Shown: positions 11,843 through 20,935 of the stretch, piece by piece
How the letters are laid out: every line of letters starts with the position of its first letter
Numbering within the stretch: the stretch's first letter is position 1
Made by a program: the position numbers and the translations under genes
Origin: Nocardiopsis sp. CC223A
GTDB taxonomy: Bacteria > Actinomycetota > Actinomycetes > Streptosporangiales > Streptosporangiaceae
Length of the DNA: 64,000 nt
Assembly (NCBI RefSeq): GCF_030766825.1
Contig: NZ_JASFDV010000027.1
Coordinates: forward strand, 1 to 64,000
Reading direction: 5' to 3'
Notes under the pieces: model-generated
The model's database searches: none
Told to the model about the DNA's origin: nothing
Seen by the model: only the letters and a program-made list of their open reading frames with translations

Positions 11843-14188
11843 ATGTCGATCCCTTCACGGGACGCCCGGGTACGGGGTACCGGGCCGTACGGACCGGCCC
11901 GGGTGGCCGGGTCCGCGTATCGTGTCAGTGTCCACACCTCTCCCGAGTCCGTATCCAGCGACGAATCCAGCGATGAAGGACCCGACGGTTTGCCGGCACA
12001 TGACACCTTGAAGGTCGCTCGACGAGAGTTCCCGCCCGCGCCCGAGACCGCGGCGGCGGCCCGCGAGTTCGTCCACGACACCCTGCTGTCCTGGGGGGTG
12101 CCCGACCCGTTCGACGACGTGATCCTGTTGGTCAGCGAACTGGTGACCAACGCGGTCATCCATGCCCGCTCGCCCCTGGAGGTGGCGGTGCGCCGCATGG
12201 AGGGCGCCGTCGAGGTGATGGTGACCGACTCCGCGCCCGAGCGCGCGGTGCCCCAGGCAGGCCCCCTCTCCGTGGACGCCTCCCCCTCCCGCGGCGAGGA
12301 GCGCAGCGGCGGGCTGGGGCTGGCCCTGGCCTCGGCGATCGCGTCCAGCTGGGGTGTGAGCTACGGGCGCGCCGACAAGGCGGTGTGGTTCCGCATCGAC
12401 GACGCGGGCGACGGGGTGTCGTCCCTGGAGGCCCCGGCGGCGATACGGCGCACCCCGGGCCGGCCCGCCCGCCCCGCGCCGTGGTCGGCGCTGGACGCCG
12501 CGCTGAGCTCCCGGCTGACCCTGCCCCAGCTGCTGGAGCGGACGGTCGAGTACGCCACGACGGCGCTGGGCGGTGACGCCGCCTACATCGCGCTGGCCAC
12601 CTCCGACGAGACCATGTGGGAGGTGCGCTCCGCGGTGGGGCTCACCTCCGGCGGCGCGCCGTGGCGGCCGCTGCGCATCCGTACCGAGGAGGCGTTCCCG
12701 TCGGCGGCGCCCGAACCCGGCCCGGTGATCAACGACGACCTGATGATCGCGCGCGCCCACCGGGGGCGGCTGTCACGGGCCGGGATGCGGTCGCTGGTGA
12801 CCGCCCCGCTCATCGTGGACGGCCGGGTCACCGGCCTGCTCGGGGTGGCCTCGCGGCGGGCCCGGCACTTCGCCGCGGCCGCCGCCAAGCGGCTCCAGGA
12901 GGGCGCCGACCTGATCGCGCTGCCGGTGGAGCGCGCCCGGCTGGCCGAGGTGGAGCTCAACCGGCGGGCCTCGCTCAGCTTCCTGGCCGAGGCCAGCGAC
13001 CTGCTGGCGGGCACCCTGGACGAACGGATGACGGGTGCGCTGGCCGCGCAGCTGATCACGTCCCGGCTGGGCCGCTGGTGCGCCATCCACACCATCAACG
13101 AGCTGGGTGTGCCGCGGCTGACGCACGTCATGCACGGCAACGAGAACTACAACGACGTCCTGCGCGAGCTGCTGGCCGGGGAGCCGCCGCGCGAGCAGCG
13201 CGACCCGCATCCGCTGTGGGGCCCGGCCGACTTCACCGACGCGGACGGCGAGGAGATCGACGACGGGCTGGTGCGCGAACTGGTGCGCGGTCCGGCGATC
13301 AGCATCCCGCTGGTGGCGCACGGGCGCGAGCTGGGCCGGATGACCATCGGCAAGAACGAGTCGGACGACTTCACCCGCGAGGAGGTGGACGTCTCCGACG
13401 ACCTGAGCCGCCGGGTGGCCTCCGCGATGGAGAACGCCCGCCTGCACGAGCGGCAGGCCTCCATGAGCGTGGCGCTACAGCGCAGCCTGCTGCCCGCCAA
13501 GGAGAAGGAGCCGACGATCCCGCACGTGGACCACGCGGTGTTCTACCGTCCGGCGGACGAGAAGAACGTGGTCGGCGGCGACTTCTACGACGTGTTCGCG
13601 GCCAGCGGCCGGTGGTGCTTCGCCATCGGCGACGTGTGCGGGACCGGCCCGGAGGCGGCGGCGGTGACCGGCCTGGCCCGGCACACGCTGCGCGCACTGG
13701 CCAAGGAGGGGTTCACCCCCTCGCACATCATGCAGCGGCTGAACATGGCGATCCTGGACGAGAACACCTCGACCCGGTTCCTGACGATGCTGTACGGGGA
13801 GATGACCCCGGCCACCGACGGCGGGGGCGGGATGCGGGTGCGCATGGTGTGCGCCGGGCACCCGCTGCCGCTGCGGCTCAACCCCAAGGGTGAAGTGGAG
13901 CCGTTCGGCACCTCGCAACCGCTGCTGGGGGCGTTCGAGGACGTCGGGTTCACCACCGAGAACGTGGACATCCGCCCGGGCGAGGTGGTGCTGGCGGTCA
14001 CCGACGGGGTGACCGAGCGCCGCAGCAACTCCGACATGCTCGGCGACACCGGCCTGGAGCGGATCTTCGCCGGCTGCTCGGGCCTGTCGGCCCAGGCGGT
14101 CATCAGCCGCATCGACCGGGAGCTGGAGGAGTACGCCCCCGGCGGCCACACCGACGACACCGCCATGCTGGTCCTGCGCTTCCTGTGA
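11843..14188 (+). CDS. RsbW-like/GAF/PP2C multidomain regulator, OsaC-like
   Basis: A 781-residue protein combining an anti-sigma kinase and a phosphatase. Residues 50-195 form an RsbW-type ATPase (VILLVSELVTNAVIHA, then GGLGLALASAIAS). GAF-like sensory domains span about 215-370 and 380-545. Residues 560-781 are a SpoIIE/RsbU-type PP2C with GGDFYDVF, AIGDVCGTGPEAA, VTDGVTE and the closing HTDDTAM. The same domain set is known in Streptomyces OsaC, which modulates SigB after osmotic stress. The ATG follows CAGGAGGG. Divergence from the OsaA-like kinase gene supports the assignment. No membrane segment is seen, and the sigma factor partner is not in the window. Confidence 0.88.
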   Translation: MSIPSRDARVRGTGPYGPARVAGSAYRVSVHTSPESVSSDESSDEGPDGLPAHDTLKVARREFPPAPETAAAAREFVHDTLLSWGVPDPFDDVILLVSELVTNAVIHARSPLEVAVRRMEGAVEVMVTDSAPERAVPQAGPLSVDASPSRGEERSGGLGLALASAIASSWGVSYGRADKAVWFRIDDAGDGVSSLEAPAAIRRTPGRPARPAPWSALDAALSSRLTLPQLLERTVEYATTALGGDAAYIALATSDETMWEVRSAVGLTSGGAPWRPLRIRTEEAFPSAAPEPGPVINDDLMIARAHRGRLSRAGMRSLVTAPLIVDGRVTGLLGVASRRARHFAAAAAKRLQEGADLIALPVERARLAEVELNRRASLSFLAEASDLLAGTLDERMTGALAAQLITSRLGRWCAIHTINELGVPRLTHVMHGNENYNDVLRELLAGEPPREQRDPHPLWGPADFTDADGEEIDDGLVRELVRGPAISIPLVAHGRELGRMTIGKNESDDFTREEVDVSDDLSRRVASAMENARLHERQASMSVALQRSLLPAKEKEPTIPHVDHAVFYRPADEKNVVGGDFYDVFAASGRWCFAIGDVCGTGPEAAAVTGLARHTLRALAKEGFTPSHIMQRLNMAILDENTSTRFLTMLYGEMTPATDGGGGMRVRMVCAGHPLPLRLNPKGEVEPFGTSQPLLGAFEDVGFTTENVDIRPGEVVLAVTDGVTERRSNSDMLGDTGLERIFAGCSGLSAQAVISRIDRELEEYAPGGHTDDTAMLVLRFL

Positions 14189-14451
14189 CCCCGGGGCCCG
14201 CGAGACACCGGCGGGGTTCCGGGAGCCCGCGGTGGACGTCTTCGCGGAAAGGCCCGCGGCCGCCGGGCCGCCCGTACCCGTCGAGAGCGGCGGCGGGCGA
14301 TGGGTGGGCGAGGACGCCCGCGTAACACCGAAGCCCCCGCCCCCGAAGGACACCGAACCAGGTCACAAGACCACGGCCACCGGGCCGCCCGTACCCGCCG
14401 AGAGCGGCGACGGCCGACGAGGGGGCCGGAACGCGGCGGAGGTTCAAAAAA
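14189..14451. repeat. convergent intergenic region with a duplicated segment
   Basis: The segment around CGGGCCGCCCGTACCC at 14264 (with GAGAGCGGCGGCGGGCGA) recurs at 14381 with GAGAGCGGCGACGGCCGA, an offset of 117 bases. The two copies are imperfect. The gap lies between the convergent OsaC-like gene and the LuxR-type regulator. No gene is seen. Confidence 0.6.
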
Positions 14452-15057
14452 TCACAGCCAGCCCATGTCCTGGGCGGTGCGGATGGCGGACATGCGGTTG
14501 TCGGCGCCGACCTTGCCGATGGCGTTGGAGAGGTAGTTGCGGACGGTGCCCTCGCTGAGGTGGAGGGTGGCCGCGATGCGGGCGACGGTGGCGCCGTCGG
14601 CGGCGGCGCGCAGCACCTCGGACTCGCGTTCGGTGAGGGGGCTCTCACCGCCGACCATGGCGGCGGCGGCCAGGTCGGTGTCGATGTAGCGGCCGCCCTC
14701 GTGGACGCGGCGGATCGCCCCGGCGAGCTGGTCGACGGGCGCGTCCTTGGCGAGGAACCCGCGGGCGCCCGCGGACAGGGCGCGGCGCAGGTAGCCGGGC
14801 CGGCCGAAGCTGGTGAGGATGACGACGCCGCAGCCGGGGGCGGACTCCTTGAGCCGGGCGGCGACCTCCAGCCCGGTGGCCCCGGGCATCTCGATGTCCA
14901 GCACGGCGACGTCGGCGCCGTGTGCGCCGACCGCGTCGGCGACGAGGTCTCCGCGCCCGACCTCGGCGACGACCTCCAGGTCGTCCTCCAGGCTCAGCAG
15001 GGCGGCGATCGCCCCCCTGACCAGGTGCTCGTCGTCGGCCAGCACGATCTTTATCAA
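14452..15057 (-). CDS. NarL/FixJ-family response regulator, DesR-like
   Basis: A response regulator of about 201 residues. The receiver domain carries phospho-acceptor D54 in VAVLDIEMPG. The LuxR-type HTH spans the last 60 residues (SPLTERESEVLRAAADG, then IAATLHLSEGTVRNYLSN). I start it at the TTG at 15057, where family similarity begins (IKIVLADDEHLVRGA); an open frame extends to 15141 but adds 28 residues unlike the family. The ribosome site (AAGGGCC) is weak, so the start is uncertain. Relatives usually sit beside a DesK-type kinase, but none is adjacent, making this an orphan here. It is divergent from the HtrA gene. Confidence 0.85.
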   Translation of the reverse strand: MIKIVLADDEHLVRGAIAALLSLEDDLEVVAEVGRGDLVADAVGAHGADVAVLDIEMPGATGLEVAARLKESAPGCGVVILTSFGRPGYLRRALSAGARGFLAKDAPVDQLAGAIRRVHEGGRYIDTDLAAAAMVGGESPLTERESEVLRAAADGATVARIAATLHLSEGTVRNYLSNAIGKVGADNRMSAIRTAQDMGWL

Positions 15058-15289
15058 GGTCGGCCCTTCGGCATGTGTCGGTTCGGTCGCGGCGCGATAG
15101 TGTTCCGGACATCTTGGCGCATAGGCCGCAGGGGCCGCCAACTCGGACAGGGGATGTCCTCTTCGGTCGTTCTCCGGCGGAGAACGGACTCGAAACCCCG
15201 GTATATCGGGCTCTCACCCTGTTCTAACCCATGCGCCGCATGATGGAGCACATCAGATCGGAACATCGTCCCGCCAGCCGGAGGATGAG

Positions 15290-16957
15290 TTGAACCCCAA
15301 CGAACCCACACCAGGTACCGAACCCGATGCCTCGGAGAACCTGCCCGGGACCGGCGCCGCCGGGCCGGTGGGGGACACCTCGGGCGAGCACGGGACCTCC
15401 GGTCCGCAGGGGCCGGAGCCCTCCGGTGTCCGGGGAGCGGGGGCCCCCGGACCCGCGGAGGGCACCGGCCCCAGGTTCGCGCCGCACGACGTGCCGCAGG
15501 ACCGGCCGCCGCGCTGGGCCACCGGCCCCAACGAGGCCGACCGGGTCGCTTTCTCCTTCCCACGCGGGGGCGGGGAAGGAGAGCACCCGGGAGCCCCGGG
15601 GCCGGGCCCGGCGCCGCACGCCGCCGCCCAGGGGGGATTCGGGGCGTCCGGCGGGCAGGGGCCGCAGGCCGCCCAGGGGCAGGCTCCGCAGGGACCGCCG
15701 CCGCAGGCGCCGTACGGACAGACCCCGCACGGACAGGGGCCCCAGGGTCCCGGCGGGCAGGGCCCCGGCGGGCCGCAGGGGCCGTTCGGTGCCCCGCACT
15801 TCCCGGGCGGGCAGCCGCCCTACGGCGGGTACGGCACCGCTCCGGCCGCGCCGCGGCCCGAACGCACGAAGGGCTCGGGCCGGGTCGTCGGCATCGCCGC
15901 GGTCACGGCCCTGGTCACCAGCCTCATCGTCGGCCCGGCCGCCGCGCTGGGCACCGCCGCCCTCTTCCCCGACGGCCTGAACGGCCCGGTCAGCTCCCTC
16001 ACCGGTGAGCAGGGCGGGACCGCCACCGAGGGCGAGGTCGGCGAGGTCGCCGAGAAGGTGCTGCCGAGCGTGGTGTCCATCCAGACCGCCAACGGCGGCG
16101 GCAGCGGCGTGGTCATCTCCTCCGACGGGCAGATCCTCACCAACGCGCACGTGGTGGACGCCGCCCAGGGCGGGCCGCTGGAGGTGCTGTTCAACGACGG
16201 CACCTCGGCGCCGGCCGAGATCCTGGGCTCGGACCCGGTGTCCGACATCGCCATCGTCCAGGCCCAGGGCACCAGCGGGCTCCAGCCCGCGGTGCTGGGC
16301 GACTCCGACCAGGTCGGGGTGGGCGCCGACGTGGTCGCGATCGGCTCCCCCCTGGGGCTGTCCGGCACCGTGACCACGGGTGTGGTCAGCGCGCTGAACC
16401 GGCCGGTCAACACCGGGGCCACCGAGAGCGGCAACGGGCAGACCTCGACGGTGATCAACGCGATCCAGACCGATGCGGCGATCAACCCCGGCAACTCGGG
16501 CGGGCCGCTGGTGAACATGGCGGGCGAGGTCATCGGCATCAACACCGCGATCGCCGGCCTCTCCCAGGAGAGCGGTTCGGTGGGCCTGGGCTTCGCCATC
16601 CCGATCAACCAGGCCAGGCCGATCGCCGAGCAGCTGGTCGCCGAGGGCAGCGCGAGCTACCCGGCGATCGAGGCCACCATCACCAACAGCCCCGACGGCG
16701 GCGCCACCGTCGTCGAGGTGACCGAGGGCGGCGCGGCCGACGAGGCCGGGCTGCGCGCGGACGACGTGATCGTGTCCGTCGACGGGACCCAGATCACGAC
16801 GCCGGACCAGCTCATCGCGGAGATCCGCTCGCACCGTCCGGGCGACGAGATCACGCTGGGCGTGCGTCCCGGCGGCACCGGCCAGGCGCAGGAGGTCACC
16901 GTGACCCTGGGCGAGCAGAGCTCGGCCTCGGTCGAGCAGGAGGCCGAGGAGGACTGA
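15290..16957 (+). CDS. membrane-anchored HtrA/DegP-like serine protease with PDZ domain
   Basis: A 555-residue trypsin-like protease of the HtrA family. The first 190 residues are a Pro/Gly/Gln-rich, disordered cytoplasmic region. One membrane segment follows at about 200-225 (VVGIAAVTALVTSLIVG), then an extracytoplasmic protease domain with catalytic His in LTNAHVVDA (about 286), Asp in VSDIAIVQ (about 319) and Ser in NPGNSGGPLV (about 403). A PDZ domain occupies about 455-545. The start is TTG with GGAGG upstream. Mycobacterial PepD is an HtrA protein encoded beside MprAB, and an MprAB-like pair lies 1.7 kb downstream here. A strong terminator hairpin follows at 17003. Confidence 0.92.
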   Translation: MNPNEPTPGTEPDASENLPGTGAAGPVGDTSGEHGTSGPQGPEPSGVRGAGAPGPAEGTGPRFAPHDVPQDRPPRWATGPNEADRVAFSFPRGGGEGEHPGAPGPGPAPHAAAQGGFGASGGQGPQAAQGQAPQGPPPQAPYGQTPHGQGPQGPGGQGPGGPQGPFGAPHFPGGQPPYGGYGTAPAAPRPERTKGSGRVVGIAAVTALVTSLIVGPAAALGTAALFPDGLNGPVSSLTGEQGGTATEGEVGEVAEKVLPSVVSIQTANGGGSGVVISSDGQILTNAHVVDAAQGGPLEVLFNDGTSAPAEILGSDPVSDIAIVQAQGTSGLQPAVLGDSDQVGVGADVVAIGSPLGLSGTVTTGVVSALNRPVNTGATESGNGQTSTVINAIQTDAAINPGNSGGPLVNMAGEVIGINTAIAGLSQESGSVGLGFAIPINQARPIAEQLVAEGSASYPAIEATITNSPDGGATVVEVTEGGAADEAGLRADDVIVSVDGTQITTPDQLIAEIRSHRPGDEITLGVRPGGTGQAQEVTVTLGEQSSASVEQEAEED

Positions 16958-17391
16958 CCCGGGGGTAGGGGTCCTCCGGCAGGACACGGACACGAGGGAC
17001 CGCGGAGGCGGGGCCGGACGGCCCCGCCTCCGTCGTGTGTCCGGGCTCCGGTGTGGGGGTGGCACCACCGCGGGGGTCGGGGCGGTGCCACCGCCACCGT
17101 GGTGCGCGCCCCCTCGCGCTCGGAGACGGGCGGGGAGTACCGTGCCGAAGGTACCCGTCGGGGCCGCGGCGGGCGGGCGGTCGTGACGGCCCGGTGACCG
17201 GTGAAGTCACCGGTCGGCAACGGCGCCGTGATGAAGAGTGCGCAGATGGTCACTCAGGGTATCGTTCCCTGCGTCGTGTGCTCGCCGGTCGCCACTCCGT
17301 CACCCGGAGGTCGGCGATGGTCAACGCGGGTGCCCCACACTCGTGCGTACACGGCGGACCCGACGTGCACCGGCTCAGGAGACACCCCGAT
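16958..17391. other. 434-bp intergenic region before the second glycosyltransferase
   Basis: It holds the terminator at 17003-17032 and a second hairpin at 17058-17092 (arms GGTGGCAC and GTGCCACC, 19-nt loop). A stretch with somewhat more A/T near 17200-17280 probably contains the promoter for the gene at 17392. No gene is evident. Confidence 0.5.
17003..17032 (+). terminator. terminator hairpin after the HtrA-like gene
   Basis: A perfect 13-bp stem, CGGAGGCGGGGCC with GGCCCCGCCTCCG, and a GGAC tetraloop lie 45 bases after the stop. Flanking GGACACGAG and TCGTGTGTCC can extend the stem imperfectly. Confidence 0.7.
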
Positions 17392-18672
17392 ATGACCACC
17401 TCGTTCCTTCCCGAATCCCCTCCGGCGGCCGAGGTCCGGACGGCCGCCGCGGGGCACCGCACGACCGTGCTCATCGGCACGGACACCTACCCGCCCGACG
17501 TGAACGGCGCCGCCTACTTCACCGCCCGGCTGGCCCGGGGCCTGGTGCGGCGCGGGGTGGTCGTGCACGTGGTGTGCGCCTCCCCCGACGGGCGCCCGCA
17601 CGTGGTCGAACGCGACGGGGTGGTCGAGCACCGGCTGCGGTCGATGTCGTCCCTGGTCCACGACAGCGTTCGGCTGGCCCTGCCGCTGGGGGTGCGCGGC
17701 CACCTGGACCGGCTGCTGGAACGGCTGCGCCCCGACGCCGTCCACATCCAGAACCACTTCCTCGTCGGTCGGATGCTGGCCGCGGCGGCCCGGGCGCACG
17801 GCGTTCCGGTGGTGGCCACCAACCACTTCATGCCGGAGAACCTCTTCGACTACGTGCACGTCCCCGGATCGCTGCGCCCCTACGCCGCCCGGATGGCCTG
17901 GCGTGACCTGGGCGCGGTGCTGTCCCGGGTGGACCACGTGACCACGCCGACCCCCGCGGCCGCCCGGCTGCTGTGGGAGCAGGGGTTCACCCGGCCGGTG
18001 GAGCCCGTCTCCTGCGGGATAGACCTGGCGCGGTTCCGGCCCGCGGCGGGCGGGGAGCCGGAGCGGAAACGCATCCGGGCCCGGCTGGGCATCCCCGACC
18101 GGACGACGGTGGTGTTCGTGGGCCGGCTGGACGAGGAGAAGCGGGCGGACGAGCTGATCCGGGCCGTGGCGCGCACCGCGGCGGACGTCCAGCTGGTGTT
18201 GGCCGGGCACGGCGCCTACCGCAGGCGGCTGGAGGACCTGGCCGGGTCCGAGGGGGTGGCCGACCGGGTGGTGTTCCTGGGGTTCGTCGCCCACGAGGAC
18301 CTGCCGGACGTGTACCGGGCCGCCGACGTGTTCGCGATCGCGGGCATCGCCGAACTCCAGAGCATCGCCACCCTGGAGGCGATGGCCTCCGGGCTGCCGG
18401 TGGTGGCCGCCGACGCCATGGCCCTGCCCCACCTGGTGGAGGAGGGCGCCAACGGGTTCCTGTACCCGCCGGGGTCGCCGGAGGCGCTGGCCGCCCGGGT
18501 GGACGAGGTGGTCGCCGACGAGACCCGGCGGCGGGCCATGGGCGCGCACAGCAGGGAGATGGCCTCCGCCCACCGGTTGGAGGACTCCCTGGCCCGGTTC
18601 GAGCGGATCTACCGGGAGGCGGCCGCCGAGGGCGTGTCCCTGCCCGTGGGCGGGTTCGCCGTCAGGCGGTAG
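17392..18672 (+). CDS. glycosyltransferase family 4 protein, MgtA/PimB-like
   Basis: A 426-residue GT-B retaining glycosyltransferase. The N-terminal half starts VLIGTDTYPPDVNGAAYFTARLA, the acceptor loop typical of enzymes that mannosylate lipid or glycolipid acceptors. The C-terminal half has VFVGRLDEEKRADELI and the donor motif ATLEAMASGLPVVAAD near residue 326. The frame is open from 17035, but the ATG at 17392 has AGGAGA upstream and begins where homology should begin. Its 3' end overlaps the end of the convergent sensor kinase by 11 bases. A role in envelope glycolipid synthesis is inferred from family and from the neighbouring envelope-stress genes. Confidence 0.87.
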   Translation: MTTSFLPESPPAAEVRTAAAGHRTTVLIGTDTYPPDVNGAAYFTARLARGLVRRGVVVHVVCASPDGRPHVVERDGVVEHRLRSMSSLVHDSVRLALPLGVRGHLDRLLERLRPDAVHIQNHFLVGRMLAAAARAHGVPVVATNHFMPENLFDYVHVPGSLRPYAARMAWRDLGAVLSRVDHVTTPTPAAARLLWEQGFTRPVEPVSCGIDLARFRPAAGGEPERKRIRARLGIPDRTTVVFVGRLDEEKRADELIRAVARTAADVQLVLAGHGAYRRRLEDLAGSEGVADRVVFLGFVAHEDLPDVYRAADVFAIAGIAELQSIATLEAMASGLPVVAADAMALPHLVEEGANGFLYPPGSPEALAARVDEVVADETRRRAMGAHSREMASAHRLEDSLARFERIYREAAAEGVSLPVGGFAVRR

Positions 18673-20155
18673 GCGGCGGCCCGGCGGGCGGCGGTGGCGG
18701 CGGTGGCGGCGGTGCGGCCGGATCGACCACCGGGAGCGTGAACCCGATGGCGGACCCGCCGCCCTCCCGGTTGCGGGCGAACACGTCGCCGCCGTGGGCG
18801 CGGGCGATCTCCCGCACCATGGACAGCCCCAGGCCCGAGCCCGGCAGCCCGCGGGCCGAGGTGGCGCGGTAGAAGCGCTCGAAGATCCGTCCCGTCTCGG
18901 CCGGGTCGATGCCCGGCCCCCGGTCCAGCACCTCCACGGTGCCGTTGCGGATGCGGATCTCGATGGGCGCGGAGCCGTCGGGGTCGAACTTGGCCGAGTT
19001 CTCCACCGGGTTGGCCATCGCGCGTTCCAGCGCGCCGGGGCGCCCGTGCACGGTGCTGTCGTCCGCGTCCACGATGATCTCCCGGCCGGTGCGCCGCCGG
19101 GTGCGGTCCGCCACCTTCCCGGCGACGTCGGCCAGGCGCACCGCGCTCGGCGTCTCGTCCTCGTGGTCGCCGGTGGCCAGCCCCACCAGTTCGTTGACCA
19201 GGGCCGTCAGCTCCCGGGTCTCCCCGCGCAGGTCGTCGATGAGGCTGGAGCGCGCCTCCGGTGTGAGCCGGTCGGCCCTGCCCAGCACCTGGATGTTGGT
19301 GTAGAGGCTGGTCAGCGGGGTGCGCAGTTCGTGGGCGGCGTCCTGGACCAGGCGCCGCTGCTCCTCCTGGGAACGGGCCAGCCGGGCCAGCATCGCGTTG
19401 AAGGCGTCGCCGAGCCGGTCCACCTCGTCGTGCCCGCCCTCCCCCGCGGGGGTGTCGCGCCGCCCGGCCAACGGGTCGAGGCGGCCGGTGGAGCTGACGT
19501 ATTCGGCGGTGTCGGTGAGCCGGACCAGGCGCCCGGTGGTGCGGTGGCCGATCAGCCAGCCCACGCAGGCCGCGCACAGGGCGACGAGCAGGCCCACCCA
19601 CAGGATCTGGGTGGCCAGGCGGTCGAGCATCCGCTCGGTGGGCGACATCTGCTGGATGACCTGGAGGGCGCCCGCCCCCTCGCCCAGGGAGACCGTCGCC
19701 ACCCGGTAGGCCTGGCCGTTCACGGCCTGTTCGCGGACGGCCACGTCACCGGGCTCGTCGGCCAGGACCATCTCCATGTCCTCGTCGGCGGGGGCGAAGA
19801 GCACCACCTCGGAGGCGGCCGCCACCTCGACCTGGCGGCGGCCGTCCGGGGTCAGCAGGTGGATCTGGAGGTCCTTGCCGGCCAGGATCGGGCTGCGGAC
19901 CGTGGCGCTCGCGGCGCTCTGGCTCTCCCGCAGGGAGACGATCTGGTCGGACAGGGCGGTGACGACCCGGTCGAACTCGTCGCGGACGTCGGCGCGGATC
20001 AGCGCGGCCGCCGTGGTGTAGGCCAGGGTGCCGACCAGGGCGATGGTGACCGCCACGACCAGCGCGAACATCACGGCGAACCGGGTGCCCAGGCGCCATC
20101 CGCTCGGGTACAGGAGCATGCGGAGGGAGGTCCGGCCCTCGGACACGGCGCTCAC
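18662..20155 (-). CDS. sensor histidine kinase, MprB-like
   Basis: A 497-residue membrane histidine kinase. Two membrane segments near 25-48 and 180-200 flank an extracytoplasmic sensor domain. A HAMP domain follows, then HisKA with phospho-histidine in QDAAHELRTPLTSLYTN and an HATPase domain with GLPGSGLGLSMVREIARAHGG. The C-terminus ends in a run of nine prolines and a short PPPTA tail. The GTG start overlaps the response regulator stop by 4 bases (GTGA), so the two genes are coupled. The 3' end overlaps the convergent glycosyltransferase. Architecture matches the MprB/TcrY class of actinobacterial envelope-stress kinases. Confidence 0.9.
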   Translation of the reverse strand: MSAVSEGRTSLRMLLYPSGWRLGTRFAVMFALVVAVTIALVGTLAYTTAAALIRADVRDEFDRVVTALSDQIVSLRESQSAASATVRSPILAGKDLQIHLLTPDGRRQVEVAAASEVVLFAPADEDMEMVLADEPGDVAVREQAVNGQAYRVATVSLGEGAGALQVIQQMSPTERMLDRLATQILWVGLLVALCAACVGWLIGHRTTGRLVRLTDTAEYVSSTGRLDPLAGRRDTPAGEGGHDEVDRLGDAFNAMLARLARSQEEQRRLVQDAAHELRTPLTSLYTNIQVLGRADRLTPEARSSLIDDLRGETRELTALVNELVGLATGDHEDETPSAVRLADVAGKVADRTRRRTGREIIVDADDSTVHGRPGALERAMANPVENSAKFDPDGSAPIEIRIRNGTVEVLDRGPGIDPAETGRIFERFYRATSARGLPGSGLGLSMVREIARAHGGDVFARNREGGGSAIGFTLPVVDPAAPPPPPPPPPAGPPPTA

Positions 20156-20859
20156 CCCTGCGGGCGCAGCGTGTACCCGACGCCGCGCACGGTCTGGATG
20201 AGCGGCGGCCCGCCGTCCTCCAGCTTGCGGCGCAGGTAGCTGATGTAGACCGCGAGGTTCTTGGACTCCGGGCCGAAGTCGTAGCCCCAGATGCGGTCGT
20301 AGATGGTGGCGTGGTCCAGCACGATGCCCGCGTTGCGGACCAGCAGTTCGAGCAGGTCGAACTCGGTCTTGGACAGCTCGATCTCGCGGTCGCCCCGCCA
20401 CACCCGGCGGGCGCGCGGGTCCAGGCCGAGTTCGCCGACGCGCAGCGTCCCCTCCTCCGGGTCCCCCGGGACCGGGGCGGCGCGGCGCAGCAGCGCGCGC
20501 AGCCGGGCCAGCAGTTCGTCCAGCTCGAAGGGCTTGGCGAGGTAGTCGTCGGCGCCCGCGTCCAGGCCCGCCACCCGGTCGGGGGTCTCCACGCGGGCGG
20601 TGAGCATGAGGATCGGGGTGCGGTCGTGCTCGGCCCGCAGCACCCGGGCCACGCCCAGCCCGTCCACGCCCGGCATCATCACGTCGAGGATGAGCAGGTC
20701 GACGGGGTCGGAGTGGACGGCGGCGAGCGCCTGGACCCCGTCGGCGACGGTCCGGACCGTGTAGCCCTCCAGCTGGAGTGCGCGCTCCAGTGACTCCCTG
20801 ATGGCGCGGTCGTCGTCGGCGACCAGCACGGTGGCGGTGGTGGCGTCCATGGGCTTCAT
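20152..20859 (-). CDS. OmpR-family response regulator, MprA-like
   Basis: A 235-residue winged-helix response regulator. The receiver domain has acidic residues D15-D17, phospho-acceptor D59 in LLILDVMMPGVDG, the T in LTAR and K in LAKPFEL. The C-terminal DNA-binding domain has LSKTEFDLLELLVRNAG and the wing ISYLRRKLE, ending with VRGVGYTLRPQG. It is the first gene of a two-gene unit with the coupled sensor kinase. The start at 20859 is the longest; an ATG at 20850 would serve equally well, and neither has a strong ribosome site. Confidence 0.92.
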   Translation of the reverse strand: MKPMDATTATVLVADDDRAIRESLERALQLEGYTVRTVADGVQALAAVHSDPVDLLILDVMMPGVDGLGVARVLRAEHDRTPILMLTARVETPDRVAGLDAGADDYLAKPFELDELLARLRALLRRAAPVPGDPEEGTLRVGELGLDPRARRVWRGDREIELSKTEFDLLELLVRNAGIVLDHATIYDRIWGYDFGPESKNLAVYISYLRRKLEDGGPPLIQTVRGVGYTLRPQG

Positions 20860-20935
20860 GCTGCCGTATCCGGGTGAGAGGCCGGTAAGAGGCGGTTCGG
20901 GCGCGCGTCAGAGCCGCGGCGGTGTCCGCCGGCGG

